Shown piece by piece: positions 25,247 through 34,274 of a stretch of DNA of 64,000 bases. Under the pieces are notes generated by a model. It worked only from the letters and a program-made list of their open reading frames with translations, had not been told where the DNA came from and made no database searches. Source of the DNA: an uncultured Clostridia bacterium (GTDB lineage: Bacteria > Bacillota > Clostridia > Christensenellales > Borkfalkiaceae). The translations under genes were made by a program, and so were the position numbers. The stretch spans positions 1 through 64,000 of the forward strand of contig CANQWX010000005.1 in NCBI GenBank assembly GCA_947627665.1, given 5' to 3'. Every line of letters starts with the position of its first letter. The stretch's first letter is position 1.

Positions 25247-25994
25247 ATTTTTTGCGGAGCGTTTCGGCTCGCGCAGCAAAGCAGCGGCGGCGCTGAAGGA
25301 GGGGCTTGTCCTCCGCGGCGGCAAACCCGTTCCCCCCGACGGTGAGATCCGTGAGGGGGATCTCTTTACTTTTCTTGCGCGAAAGGAAGAATTTGTTTCG
25401 GGCGGTGGATATAAGCTCGCGCGCGGTCTGGACGTGTTCGGATGCTCCGTTGCAGGTTTGGTTTTTGCCGATCTGGGCGCAAGTACGGGAGGGTTCACGG
25501 ACTGTCTTTTGCAGCGCGGCGCAAAGAAAGTCTATTGCGTAGACGTGGGGTGCAGCCAGCTGGCGCCGACGCTTGCGCGCAATCCGCGGGTCTGCGTCAT
25601 GGATCATGTCAACGCGCGCTATCTGAAGCCGTCCGATTTCCCTGTGCAGCCAGACGGCGCGGTGTGCGATCTGAGCTTTATTTCGCTCCGTCTTATCCTT
25701 CCCGCCGTCCAAGCGATCTTACCCGAACAGGGCAGCGCATATGTGCTCTTCAAGCCGCAGTTCGAATGCGGAAGAGAGGGGATCTCCAAAAACGGCATCT
25801 GCCCGCGCGGGCTACACAAACGGTTGCTTGCGGCGTTTTACGACTTCTGTCTTTCTCTTCCGCTTGCCCCGGTCGCGCTTACCAACGCTCCCGTCCGCCC
25901 GCAAAAAAACGTGGAGTATATCGTTTGGCTGCAAAAGGGCGGCGTCCCTGCGGGAAAGGAAGATTTTCTATCTCCGCTGTCGCTTATAAAATAA
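25233..25994 (+). CDS. tlyA: TlyA-family rRNA methyltransferase / S4-domain protein
   Basis: A 253-residue protein with an N-terminal S4 RNA-binding domain (MRADKFFAERFGSRSKAAAALKEG) and a Rossmann methyltransferase domain with the SAM loop ADLGASTGGFTDCLLQRGA, then DHVNARYL and VCDLSFISLRLILPA. TlyA/YqxC proteins methylate the 2'-OH of rRNA riboses in some species. Position between dxs and nadK is the standard one in Clostridia. The ATG at 25233 overlaps the dxs end and replaces the ORF track start. Confidence 0.93.
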   Translation: MRADKFFAERFGSRSKAAAALKEGLVLRGGKPVPPDGEIREGDLFTFLARKEEFVSGGGYKLARGLDVFGCSVAGLVFADLGASTGGFTDCLLQRGAKKVYCVDVGCSQLAPTLARNPRVCVMDHVNARYLKPSDFPVQPDGAVCDLSFISLRLILPAVQAILPEQGSAYVLFKPQFECGREGISKNGICPRGLHKRLLAAFYDFCLSLPLAPVALTNAPVRPQKNVEYIVWLQKGGVPAGKEDFLSPLSLIK

Positions 25995-26034
25995 AAATTT
26001 TCGGGAAATTTTCCGACTTTTTTTGCAAAACTAC

Positions 26035-26062
26035 TTGATTTTATTCATATATACGTTATAAT
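26035..26062 (+). promoter_or_regulatory. Promoter of nadK, close to the start codon
   Basis: TTGATT (26035-26040), 16 bases, TATAAT (26057-26062). The predicted start site (about 26069) falls 2 nt before a GTG and 8 nt before the ATG of nadK, and there is no ribosome binding sequence, so the message would be nearly leaderless. Confidence 0.7.
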
Positions 26063-26076
26063 AGTACTCAGTGTAT

Positions 26077-26862
26077 ATGACCGTCGGTATCTATTATCAC
26101 GAACAAAAAGTCCCCGAAAAAGAGGTAAAAGCGCTCGAAGCGTTGCTTAGCGCCGCGGGCGCTTTTGTGCGCGCCTTTTCCGTGGCGGAAGAGATCGCAG
26201 ACGTTGACCGCCTCGTCGTGCTCGGCGGCGACGGAGCGATGCTCCGCGCAGCGCGCAGGGCTTCCGAGATCGGGATCCCGATCGTGGGCGTCAACTACGG
26301 GACGATCGGCTTCCTCACGGAGTTCGAACGCGGGGAAGAGGCTTTGGCCGCCGCGCTCGTCCTGGACGAAAACTGCGGACGCACGGAGCGGACGATGCTC
26401 GAAGCCGACTTGTGCGGGACCGTCCGCCACTGTCTGAACGAAGTCGCGTTCATGCGGCGCATCGCACCCGGCATAAAGGACGGCGTCATCCGCATTGCCG
26501 TGGAGATCGACGGGCTACCCGCGGGCGAATTCACCGCCGACGGGCTTATTCTCGCCACGCCGACGGGTTCCACCGCTTATTCGCTGTCGGCGGGGGGTAG
26601 CATCCTGACCCCGGAGTGCGGCGCCTTTTTGCTCACGCCCGTCAACGCCTTCTCGCTCAGGAGCCGTCCCATCGTGCTTTCGGACAGAAGCGCACTCACC
26701 TTTTCTTTCCCCGACGGAGCGATCGCGCATGCGGACGGGGAATTTTTGGGCGAACTCGGCTTCGGCGGCGCGGTCACCGTAAAGAAGTCTTTGCGGCACG
26801 CGACCTTTCTTGCCAAGGAAAAACAGGATTTCTTCCGCCATCTTACGGAAAAAATAAATTGA
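26077..26862 (+). CDS. nadK: NAD kinase
   Basis: A 261-residue enzyme that phosphorylates NAD to NADP. The GGDG motif is in VVLGGDGAMLRAAR, the NAD site in VNYGTIGFLTEF, and the second conserved block in LATPTGSTAYSLSAGG. Length is normal. The in-frame GTG at 26071 (MYMTVG) is an alternative start. No Shine-Dalgarno sequence precedes either. The promoter just upstream separates it from dxs-tlyA, and argR and recN probably follow in the same transcript. Confidence 0.95.
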   Translation: MTVGIYYHEQKVPEKEVKALEALLSAAGAFVRAFSVAEEIADVDRLVVLGGDGAMLRAARRASEIGIPIVGVNYGTIGFLTEFERGEEALAAALVLDENCGRTERTMLEADLCGTVRHCLNEVAFMRRIAPGIKDGVIRIAVEIDGLPAGEFTADGLILATPTGSTAYSLSAGGSILTPECGAFLLTPVNAFSLRSRPIVLSDRSALTFSFPDGAIAHADGEFLGELGFGGAVTVKKSLRHATFLAKEKQDFFRHLTEKIN

Positions 26863-26888
26863 ATCTATTATGAATAAGGGAGAATAAC

Positions 26889-27344
26889 ATGCTGAGAAAC
26901 GCAAGGCACACCAAGATCCTCGAGCTGATCGAGGAGAAGGAGATCGAAACGCAGGAGGAACTCTGCAAGGAGCTTTCGGACGCACATTTCAACGTAACGC
27001 AGGCGACCGTTTCGCGCGACGTGCGGGAACTTCGCCTCTTCAAAGTGGCAGGCACTTCCAAACGCTACCGCTACGCCGCCATCAGTAAGAGCGAAGGGGA
27101 ACTGTCCGACAAAATGCGTTCGCTCTTCCAAGCCTGCCTCGAATCCATACAGGTGGTCGGCAATATCGTCATCACAAAGACCATGAACGGCAACGGCGCC
27201 AATGCGGGCGTCGTGATCGACCGGCTCAACTATGCCGAGGTCGCGGGGAGCATCGCAGGCGACGATACCGTGATCACGGTCTGCAAGACGCCGGAAGGCG
27301 CGCAAGAGGTTTCGGAACGGCTCATGCGCATTGCAAAACTTTGA
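26889..27344 (+). CDS. argR: Arginine repressor ArgR/AhrC
   Basis: A 151-residue regulator. The N-terminal winged helix (RHTKILELIEEKEIETQEELCKEL, then TQATVSRDVRELRLFKV) binds ARG boxes; the C-terminal domain (NYAEVAGSIAGDDTVITVC) forms the hexamer and binds arginine, with the GDDT motif intact. It represses arginine synthesis genes when arginine is abundant; none of its usual targets lies in the window. Conserved position before recN. GGGAGAATAAC is the ribosome site. Confidence 0.96.
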   Translation: MLRNARHTKILELIEEKEIETQEELCKELSDAHFNVTQATVSRDVRELRLFKVAGTSKRYRYAAISKSEGELSDKMRSLFQACLESIQVVGNIVITKTMNGNGANAGVVIDRLNYAEVAGSIAGDDTVITVCKTPEGAQEVSERLMRIAKL

Positions 27345-27356
27345 TCGGGCGAATTC

Positions 27357-29030
27357 ATGCTGAAAAGTCTTTCCATCCGAAATATCGCTCTCATCGACCG
27401 AGCCGACCTTGAATTCTCGGAGGGCTTGAATGTCCTCTCGGGAGAAACGGGCGCGGGCAAATCGGTCATACTCGACTCGATCGACTTTGTCCTCGGGGCA
27501 AAAGCGGACAAGAGCATGATCCGCTTCGGCCAGACGGAGTGCTCGGTGCGCGCGGAATTCTCGGCGGACAAAGAACTGGATGCTTTGCTCGGGGAGCTTG
27601 ACATCGAACCCGACGACGTGCTCGTCCTGTCGCGTAAGTTTACGCAGGACGGCAAGGGGAGCGCCAAGGTAAACGGTTGCACCGTTTCCGCCGCCATGTT
27701 GCGGCGCATCACCTCCCGCCTTGTGGACGTCCACGGCCAGAGCGAGCATTTCTTTTTGCTCAAAGAAAGCAACCAGCTCCGCCTGCTCGACCGCATATCG
27801 GGGGTCGGCGCGCAAAAAAAACGCGTCGAGGAACTCGTTTCCGCCCGCAAAGAGCTTCTCAAATCGCTTTCGCTGATCGGCGGCGACGAGGGGGAGCGGT
27901 CGCGGCGGCTCGACATCCTGCGCTTCCAAATTGACGAGATCGGGCGTGCGGACGTCAAAGAGGGGGAGGAAGAGTCCCTTCTCGCTCTCCGCGCCAAATA
28001 CCAAAACGCGGAAAAGATCCTCGGCGGGCTGAACACCGCGCGGGAATGTTTGGAAACGGACGGGGGCGCCACGGACGCCGTCAACACCGCCCTGCGCGCG
28101 CTGCGCTCCATCGCCCGCTTCGGGGATTACGAAGGGCTTTGCGAGCGGCTTGAAAACGTACTTGCTGAACTTTCGGACCTCGGCGGCGAAACCGGCTCCC
28201 TTGCGGGGGAACTCGAGGTCGACGAGGGCGCGCTTGAACGGGTGGAAAACCGCATCGACGAGATCCGCTCCCTCAAAAAGAAGTACGGCAATTCGGTGAC
28301 GGAGATCTCCGCTTTTCTCAAACGCGCCGAGGAGGAGCGGGAACTGCTCGAAAACAGCGGGGCACGCTACGAAAAACTGACGACAGAGCTTGCCGAAACG
28401 GACGAGGCGCTGCATGCCGCCTGCGTCGCGCTCACCGAAGCGCGCAAAAAGGGCGCGAAAGGATTCACGGAACGGGTCATCGGGGAGCTTAAAACGCTCA
28501 ATATCCCTTCGGCACGCTTTTCGGTGGAATTCGATCCCTATACGCGCGAGGATGTTCCCAAGGCGACTTCCGAAGGTCTGGGCGGCGTGCGCTTCCTCTT
28601 TTCCGCCAATGCGGGAGAGCCTTTGAAGGAGCTTGGCAAGATCATTTCCGGCGGTGAAATGAGCCGCTTTATGCTTGCGATCAAGGCGCAGCTCTCGTCG
28701 GTGAACGGGATCGGCACCTACATCTTCGACGAGATCGACGCGGGCATCGGCGGTAAGACTGCCAAGGTCGTGGCGGAAAAATTTGCCGCGATCTCCAAGA
28801 CCACGCAGGTCATCGCCGTTTCCCATCTCGCGCAGATCGCCGCCGCGGCAGACAGGCAATTCCTCATCGAAAAAACGGAGGCGGGGGAAAAGACCCGCAC
28901 GTCCGTCCATGCGCTCGACGCAGAGGCGAGGCGGTTGGAACTTGCGCGCCTGCTTTCGGGCGATACGGACGAACTTTCCCTTCAACATGCCGACGCGCTG
29001 CTCGAAGAGGGCAAAAAACTCCGCAAATAA
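27357..29030 (+). CDS. recN: DNA repair protein RecN
   Basis: A 557-residue SMC-like ATPase acting at double-strand breaks. Walker A in SGETGAGKSVILDSIDF at the N-terminus, long coiled coils between about residues 150 and 380, ABC signature in KIISGGEMSRFMLAIK and Walker B in YIFDEIDAGIGG. Length matches the family. It starts 12 nt after argR. In many Bacillota recN belongs to the SOS regulon; no LexA box is visible directly before it here. Confidence 0.96.
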   Translation: MLKSLSIRNIALIDRADLEFSEGLNVLSGETGAGKSVILDSIDFVLGAKADKSMIRFGQTECSVRAEFSADKELDALLGELDIEPDDVLVLSRKFTQDGKGSAKVNGCTVSAAMLRRITSRLVDVHGQSEHFFLLKESNQLRLLDRISGVGAQKKRVEELVSARKELLKSLSLIGGDEGERSRRLDILRFQIDEIGRADVKEGEEESLLALRAKYQNAEKILGGLNTARECLETDGGATDAVNTALRALRSIARFGDYEGLCERLENVLAELSDLGGETGSLAGELEVDEGALERVENRIDEIRSLKKKYGNSVTEISAFLKRAEEERELLENSGARYEKLTTELAETDEALHAACVALTEARKKGAKGFTERVIGELKTLNIPSARFSVEFDPYTREDVPKATSEGLGGVRFLFSANAGEPLKELGKIISGGEMSRFMLAIKAQLSSVNGIGTYIFDEIDAGIGGKTAKVVAEKFAAISKTTQVIAVSHLAQIAAAADRQFLIEKTEAGEKTRTSVHALDAEARRLELARLLSGDTDELSLQHADALLEEGKKLRK

Positions 29031-29064
29031 AGGAATCTTCCCCAACAAGAGGAAGCCAGGGAAC

Positions 29065-29094
29065 GCATAGAAAACATTCGGCTTACGCAAATTA
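29065..29094 (+). promoter_or_regulatory. Possible forespore (sigma-G/F) promoter of spoIVB
   Basis: GCATA (29065-29069), 18 bases, CAAATTA (29088-29094) partly fits the sigma-G pattern (GHATR, N18, CATNNTA), which is the expected control for spoIVB. Two -10 positions deviate, so the call is tentative. Confidence 0.35.
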
Positions 29095-29136
29095 GCTTCG
29101 TTGAGTCTGCCACGCGGCGGACATCGGAGGACTACA

Positions 29137-30144
29137 TTGCGTAAGCTGAAATTTTATATCGCCGCGCTCGCCATCGCGCTCTGTTGCGTCTGCTTCGGGC
29201 AGCAGACAGTCACGGCGGACGCGGCGGGCGGCAAATACTATTTGGGAGGAATGACGGCGGGCTTTATGCTCGGCGCGGGAGGCGCGCAAGTCATCGACCT
29301 CAGTGAAGTCAACGCGGAGGAGGGCGCACGCCGTCCCGCAGAGGAAGCGGGGCTGAAAGCGGGCGACTGCATCTGCGCCGTAGACGGCATTGCCGTAAAG
29401 ACCATAAAAGATCTCAATGACGCGCTCGCCCGTTGCGGCGGGAAGGAAGTCGTGCTCACTGTCAAAAGGGCAGGGGAGAATGCCGAGGTGCGCGTGCTTC
29501 CCGCCAAGGAGAAAAAGAGCGGAAAATACAAGATCGGCGTACTCATCCGCGACACGCTCTCCGGCATCGGCACGGTGACCTATATCGACCGCGAATCGGG
29601 CCGCTTCGGCGCGCTCGGGCACAAGGTCGCCGACGAAGGGAACAATATGCTCGAGATCTCGGATAACAAAGTCTATCTTTGCAGCATCGTCGGCGTCAAC
29701 AAAGGGGCGCGCGGACGGGCGGGGGAGCTGAGAGGGCTATTCCTCAACGACAAGCCCATCGCCTACGCCGAGAAGGTCTGCTCCACGGGTCTGTACGGAA
29801 AGTTTGAGGCATACGACTTCTCCCATTGCGCCTCCATTGACATCGCCCCGCTTGCGGAGGCGACCATCGGGAAGGCGACCATCTATTCCACGGTGGACGG
29901 CACCTATCCGCAGGCTTATGACATCGCCATCGCCAAGGTGGACGAGGGAAACCGCGAAAACAAAAATTTTGTGATCAAAGTGACGGACGAAAAACTCATT
30001 GAGGAAACGGGCGGCATCGTACAGGGCATGAGCGGAAGTCCCATTGTCCAAAACGGAAAGCTGATCGGCGCGGTGACGCACGTCTTTATCAACGACCCGA
30101 CGCGCGGCTACGGCATCGGCATCGAAAAAATGATAGGGGAATAA
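29137..30144 (+). CDS. spoIVB: SpoIVB peptidase (family S55)
   Basis: A 335-residue forespore-secreted serine protease that signals to activate sigma-K in the mother cell. Signal-like helix (KFYIAALAIALCCVCFG), PDZ domain (GLKAGDCICAVDGIAVKTIKDLNDAL, about residues 65-130) and S55 domain with GALGHKVADEG and the catalytic serine in VQGMSGSPIVQNGKLIGAVTHV. I use the TTG at 29137 because GGAGG lies 6 nt upstream; the ORF track start at 29101 has no ribosome site. spo0A, the usual next gene, is missing. Confidence 0.94.
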   Translation: MRKLKFYIAALAIALCCVCFGQQTVTADAAGGKYYLGGMTAGFMLGAGGAQVIDLSEVNAEEGARRPAEEAGLKAGDCICAVDGIAVKTIKDLNDALARCGGKEVVLTVKRAGENAEVRVLPAKEKKSGKYKIGVLIRDTLSGIGTVTYIDRESGRFGALGHKVADEGNNMLEISDNKVYLCSIVGVNKGARGRAGELRGLFLNDKPIAYAEKVCSTGLYGKFEAYDFSHCASIDIAPLAEATIGKATIYSTVDGTYPQAYDIAIAKVDEGNRENKNFVIKVTDEKLIEETGGIVQGMSGSPIVQNGKLIGAVTHVFINDPTRGYGIGIEKMIGE

Positions 30145-30232
30145 CGAAAAAACGTATACGCAAAAGCGGATGCTGCTCGGGGCGTCCATAGGGGAATGAA
30201 GCGGTTTGGCGATCGGCCGAGCCGCTTTTCCG

Positions 30233-30420
30233 GTACTTTTTGAGTTCCGCACCGAGATTTTTCAGTTGGTCTTTTCCGAAATAAACCTTTGTGGGCGGAT
30301 TAGGTCTACTCCCGAAAGTTCAAAACATTCCAGCCCCGCGCCCGCAATTTCTTTCAGCACCTTATTATAAAGTCCTATTTTCTTGATCGAGCCGCCGCCG
30401 TAGACAAGAAGGACTCTTTG
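30233..30420 (-). pseudogene. Permuted fragment of an iron-containing alcohol dehydrogenase
   Basis: On the minus strand the segment 30420-30304 encodes QRVLLVYGGGSIKKIGLYNK..GLECFELSGVD, the NAD-binding start of butanol dehydrogenase-like enzymes. It is directly followed, in another frame (30301-30233), by NPPTKVYFGKDQLKNLGAELKKY, which in intact enzymes comes immediately before the first segment. The two pieces are therefore in swapped order and out of frame, as left by a tandem-duplication junction or illegitimate joining at the shared sequence for NP. Nothing downstream of these about 60 codons is present, so there is no function. Confidence 0.75.
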
Positions 30421-30427
30421 TCCCCTC

Positions 30428-33400
30428 TCATACCCAATCGCCGTAATGGGTGGATAGATTGGTTTGATAGGGGAACGCCTGCCCCGCAAGCGTTTGGCTG
30501 TTATAGGGGTGGGCAACGCACTTCGGTTCCGAAGCGATCACTTTTTCTACTTCGACTAAATAATTTTCCACACGCGGAGTGCCTTGGGTATAAAACGTAT
30601 AATTCGTTCCTTGAAATGTTTGTGAACTGCCCGTCTTGGAGATCGCAACGCCCGTTGCATACAGGGTCGCTTCCGTCTTGTATCCCTCGGGGGAATCGCC
30701 CGCAAACAATCCCATGGGCGCGAATACGGAGCAGGTGGAGTAACAGATCCCCTGAAAAACAGCGCCGACGTCCACGCTCCCGACAAAACCGCCTGACGTG
30801 CTCCTGCCGTCGACATTGACGGTGTTGCTTCCCGGCGCATCCGAGTAGGCGGGATAGCCGCCGACATTGCCGTAGACCGTACCGCCGATCTCACACCGGT
30901 CGGCATACTTCGTATAACCGCCCGAATAACAATCGGAAACGGTAACGCCGCTTCCCATTTCCCCGATGAAGCCGCCCGCCGTGGCGCCGTAGACTTTGAC
31001 AGCGGCAAAACTTTTCGATATCGTACAGGCGCCCTCGGCTTTGCCGATCAACCCGCCGACTACGATATTTTCGTCGTTGCTGTTGACGGCGCGATGGCGA
31101 TAGTAGGGGCGATCGGTGTCGGGGCGATCGGTGTCAACGGCGGCAGAGTAATTCGGGTCGTCTTTATTTTCCACATAGATGCCGCAATTCTCCACCGTTC
31201 CTCTGTCGATATATCCGACAAGTCCGCCCATGCTATATTTGACATTCTTTTTGTCGACGTAGCCCGTCGCATTGACGAGGAAAATGTTGCGAAGGTCCGA
31301 CTCAACGGCTTTTCCGAACAACCCCATGCCCTTCGGCGTTCCCTCCTCACCTGCCACATCTCTGTTCAGATAAGCGTTGCGGATCAGATGACTGTTTCCG
31401 TCGTAAGTCGCTCTCCAAAGCAGTGCGGGCGTCAAGCGATCCTCTCTACCGCTTCCGCCCGAGAGCTTGCTCTTGGCTTCGTACATTTCAAAGTCGATAT
31501 CGAGCAGCTGGTGGATGGTCGCGCTCTTGACGCCGCTCACGCCCGCGCCCGTGTTCGTATAGGCATGTAGGTTCGAAAACTGGCGCGCCGTGCGGATCAC
31601 GACCGTATTTTCATAGTTCTCTTCCTTCCCCAAGCCCGCGGCGCCCGGTTTTGCCCCGTAAGACGTTGTGGGACGGCTGTCGTAGAGTTCACAGGCAAAA
31701 TGGGGGTTAAAGAAATATGTCCGTTCGGCGAAAGGCATCGCGTAGCCATAGTTTTTATCCGCATCGCTCACGGGATATGCGAGAGTGGTATAAAACGGAT
31801 CGAGGGGGGCCTTGGCGCCCGTTGCGCTGCCATCTGCGGGGATGGAGATCGCTTCGCCCAAAACAAACGCGGTGCATGCGATCGTCTTGCCTTCGTAGAG
31901 GAGAGAAAAGCTCTGTTCTGTAAGAGTTGTAGGAGTTACATCCTCACCTCCGATCTTTGCCGCACGCGGAAGCTGCTTTCGCGTTTCCTCGGAAACCGCA
32001 AGAATGAGGAAAGCATAGCCGTCGTCCAACGCATACACCCGTTTGTCGAGGTCATCGTCCGAATTGGCAGTCTTGAGCGTATTCACCTTGAAGCGGTCAT
32101 TATTTGCATAGACGCCCACCCCGTCGGCGTACTTTTCGTAATAAACGGGATAGACCTCTACCTCTTCGAGCCAATCGCCGTAGTGCGGAAGAAGCTCCGC
32201 GCCCGTCCCGACCGCACGGTAGGGGTAATCCTTTGAGAGGCTGCATTCCTTTTGGGTGGCGGAAAGAAGGCGGTAGGGGTTCCCCTGCACAACGCCCGTT
32301 CCCCGCTCCAAAGAGAGCGCAAATGCGTTCAAAGGAGTGCCGCAGGAAGCCTCATACGTCATGCCGGTCTGGGCGACATAGGGGGTAGGGGCGACGGCGT
32401 CGCCCGAGAAAGTCCCGTACACCGTGGGTATCCCGCTGCCGTAACGGACGGCGGCATAGCACCTGTCGGCAACGGGAGAAACAGCTGCCGTCTTCTCTGC
32501 GATCAAGCCGCCCGCGCTCTCCGCCGAGGCGATGGCGCCCGCGGCATAGCAATTTGTCATTTTTATGTCGACGTTTCCCGCATCGATCTTCCCGATCAGC
32601 CCGCCGACCGTCTTTCCCGAAAGGTGGCCCGCCGCATAGCTATTTTCGATCGCCACCGTATCGCCGCAGACGCCGACAAGACCGCCGACGACGGTATCGC
32701 CTTCCAGCACCGTAGCGGCAAAGCTGTTTTTCACGGTCAGATTTTTATTGGAAATGCCGAAGAAACCGCCGACGTTCGTCCCGCGTAGACGGGGGTCCGG
32801 CGCGAGAAAGCCGGAAGCATCCTTATTTTCAAGATAGACCCGACAGTTTTCGACGGTCGCCGCATTCACGGCGCCCGCCAAAGCGCCCGCTGCGGTTACA
32901 GCCGCGCTCTCCGACGTCAGATCGATAAGCCGCATATTTTTGAAAACGACGCCCTCGTGCGTCATGTCGGCAAACAGTCCCGCATAGTTCCCGTCCGCCT
33001 TCAAGGTGATGCCGCGCAGCTCGTGTCCCTGTCCGTCATAGACATAGTCCGAACCCGTATCGAGCTTCGTTTCGATGGGGCGGAACGCCCTGTCCTTGTA
33101 GGTATCCTGCCAGGAGAATACACCGTTCCCGCTATCCGAGAAGTCAATGTCTTTCGTCTGTTTTGCAAAAATCGGGAGGGGCAGTCCGTCGGGCAATACG
33201 GCGGTCGGCCCAAGCAGACGGCTATCCCATACCGAGGTCGCCACATCCAAATTTTGCAGATGCCGCCCGTAAGCGATCTTGGCGGTATAGGTAGGGTCGC
33301 CCGCCGCCCGCTCCACAGAGGCGAACAGGCTGTTCACGCCGTTTTTGTAGCTATATTGCGGCAGGTATTCCTCGCCCGCAAGGCAGACCTTCACCTCGAG

Positions 33401-34273
33401 GTCGAAGTCCGTTCCCGGATAGATGAGATATTTGAGATCGTCTTCCGCATCGGGGAGATCGTCCCGGCACACCCAATCCTTAAAGCGGCGCGCGAGCCTG
33501 CCGTCCGAGCCGTCCCGATCCTCCGTTTCCGCAAGGCTGTCGAGCGCGATCTCGGCAACGTAATTCCCCCCGGAAGAGGGGACAAGACGCATCTCCGTCA
33601 CGATGGGAACGGTCTTTCTGCCCGATTCGCCCTCTCCTGTGACCGATACGCTCAACAAAGCCTCCGCGGGCATTGTGACGGTGAGCCGCAGCTCCTCCGC
33701 ATTCTCGAGAAGAACGGTGGGGAGGGGAGTCTGTTTCACGGAGGGGCGGTCCACCGCCGTACCGCCGTAATATCCTACCTTGCGGTTCTTGCCAAGCCGC
33801 TCCGAACGTTTGGACGAAACCACGCGGTACGCTTCTTCGGCGTAAGAGAAGGCGCCGGCATCCTCCCAAAACCATACGGCATACACAGCGCCCGTCCTTC
33901 TGTCGATCTCCACCACATAATTCGCCCGATAGAGTTCCCCGTCGACCGAGCCTGCGGGCACAAGGCGCGCAAGTTGCTCCGGGTCCGTCACGGCATGGTA
34001 TTCGCCCGTGACCGCCGTACCGTCCGCAGGCAGCGCCACCTTTGCGCTGCCGAGCGCGGAGAGGTCCTCGCCCGCGTTCTTCATGGCGGTGAGATTGTTT
34101 TGCGCCGCCAGAAAGACGGTATGCGCGCTGTCGTCAAGGGCAGTGAGCGCGATCCCGCGGGACAGCGCAAGAACGCCCGGCACCGCGATCGCCGCCAAGA
34201 CGGCGATGATGGCAACGATGACGAGCAGCTCCACAAGCGTAAAGCCTTTTCTTCCTGTCCCTGTCCTGCGCAT
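30428..34273 (-). CDS. Giant prepilin-like protein with GLUG-repeat modules
   Basis: A 1281-residue protein with a class III prepilin signal (GRKGFTLVELLVIVAIIAVLAAIAVPG): cleavage after the Gly before Phe, Glu at +5, then the hydrophobic spine that packs in a pilus. The rest is extracellular. Two similar modules (about 320-760 and 850-1281) each begin with a RHLQNLD/RQFSNLH-like segment, pass through repeated GGLVG/GGLIG (GLUG) units and end PY....HYGDW. GLUG repeats occur in bacterial adhesins, so a tip adhesin on a pilus is the best guess. It is the last gene of the leftward pseudopilin operon, starting 1 nt after the previous stop. Confidence 0.85.
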   Translation of the reverse strand: MRRTGTGRKGFTLVELLVIVAIIAVLAAIAVPGVLALSRGIALTALDDSAHTVFLAAQNNLTAMKNAGEDLSALGSAKVALPADGTAVTGEYHAVTDPEQLARLVPAGSVDGELYRANYVVEIDRRTGAVYAVWFWEDAGAFSYAEEAYRVVSSKRSERLGKNRKVGYYGGTAVDRPSVKQTPLPTVLLENAEELRLTVTMPAEALLSVSVTGEGESGRKTVPIVTEMRLVPSSGGNYVAEIALDSLAETEDRDGSDGRLARRFKDWVCRDDLPDAEDDLKYLIYPGTDFDLEVKVCLAGEEYLPQYSYKNGVNSLFASVERAAGDPTYTAKIAYGRHLQNLDVATSVWDSRLLGPTAVLPDGLPLPIFAKQTKDIDFSDSGNGVFSWQDTYKDRAFRPIETKLDTGSDYVYDGQGHELRGITLKADGNYAGLFADMTHEGVVFKNMRLIDLTSESAAVTAAGALAGAVNAATVENCRVYLENKDASGFLAPDPRLRGTNVGGFFGISNKNLTVKNSFAATVLEGDTVVGGLVGVCGDTVAIENSYAAGHLSGKTVGGLIGKIDAGNVDIKMTNCYAAGAIASAESAGGLIAEKTAAVSPVADRCYAAVRYGSGIPTVYGTFSGDAVAPTPYVAQTGMTYEASCGTPLNAFALSLERGTGVVQGNPYRLLSATQKECSLSKDYPYRAVGTGAELLPHYGDWLEEVEVYPVYYEKYADGVGVYANNDRFKVNTLKTANSDDDLDKRVYALDDGYAFLILAVSEETRKQLPRAAKIGGEDVTPTTLTEQSFSLLYEGKTIACTAFVLGEAISIPADGSATGAKAPLDPFYTTLAYPVSDADKNYGYAMPFAERTYFFNPHFACELYDSRPTTSYGAKPGAAGLGKEENYENTVVIRTARQFSNLHAYTNTGAGVSGVKSATIHQLLDIDFEMYEAKSKLSGGSGREDRLTPALLWRATYDGNSHLIRNAYLNRDVAGEEGTPKGMGLFGKAVESDLRNIFLVNATGYVDKKNVKYSMGGLVGYIDRGTVENCGIYVENKDDPNYSAAVDTDRPDTDRPYYRHRAVNSNDENIVVGGLIGKAEGACTISKSFAAVKVYGATAGGFIGEMGSGVTVSDCYSGGYTKYADRCEIGGTVYGNVGGYPAYSDAPGSNTVNVDGRSTSGGFVGSVDVGAVFQGICYSTCSVFAPMGLFAGDSPEGYKTEATLYATGVAISKTGSSQTFQGTNYTFYTQGTPRVENYLVEVEKVIASEPKCVAHPYNSQTLAGQAFPYQTNLSTHYGDWV

Positions 34274-34274
34274 G

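Noticed and set aside
26064-26083. Sixth copy of the palindromic repeat at nadK (TAGTACTCAGTGTATATGAC)
   Set aside because: Only TAGTACT is shared and the second palindrome is absent, so the match is too weak.
26868-29090. 740-residue minus-strand open frame opposite argR and recN
   Set aside because: Both plus-strand genes are unmistakable; the frame is an antisense shadow.
30262-30516. 84-residue minus-strand open frame as a gene
   Set aside because: Its start lies inside the prepilin gene and its middle is a dehydrogenase fragment, so it is treated as a pseudogene remnant.
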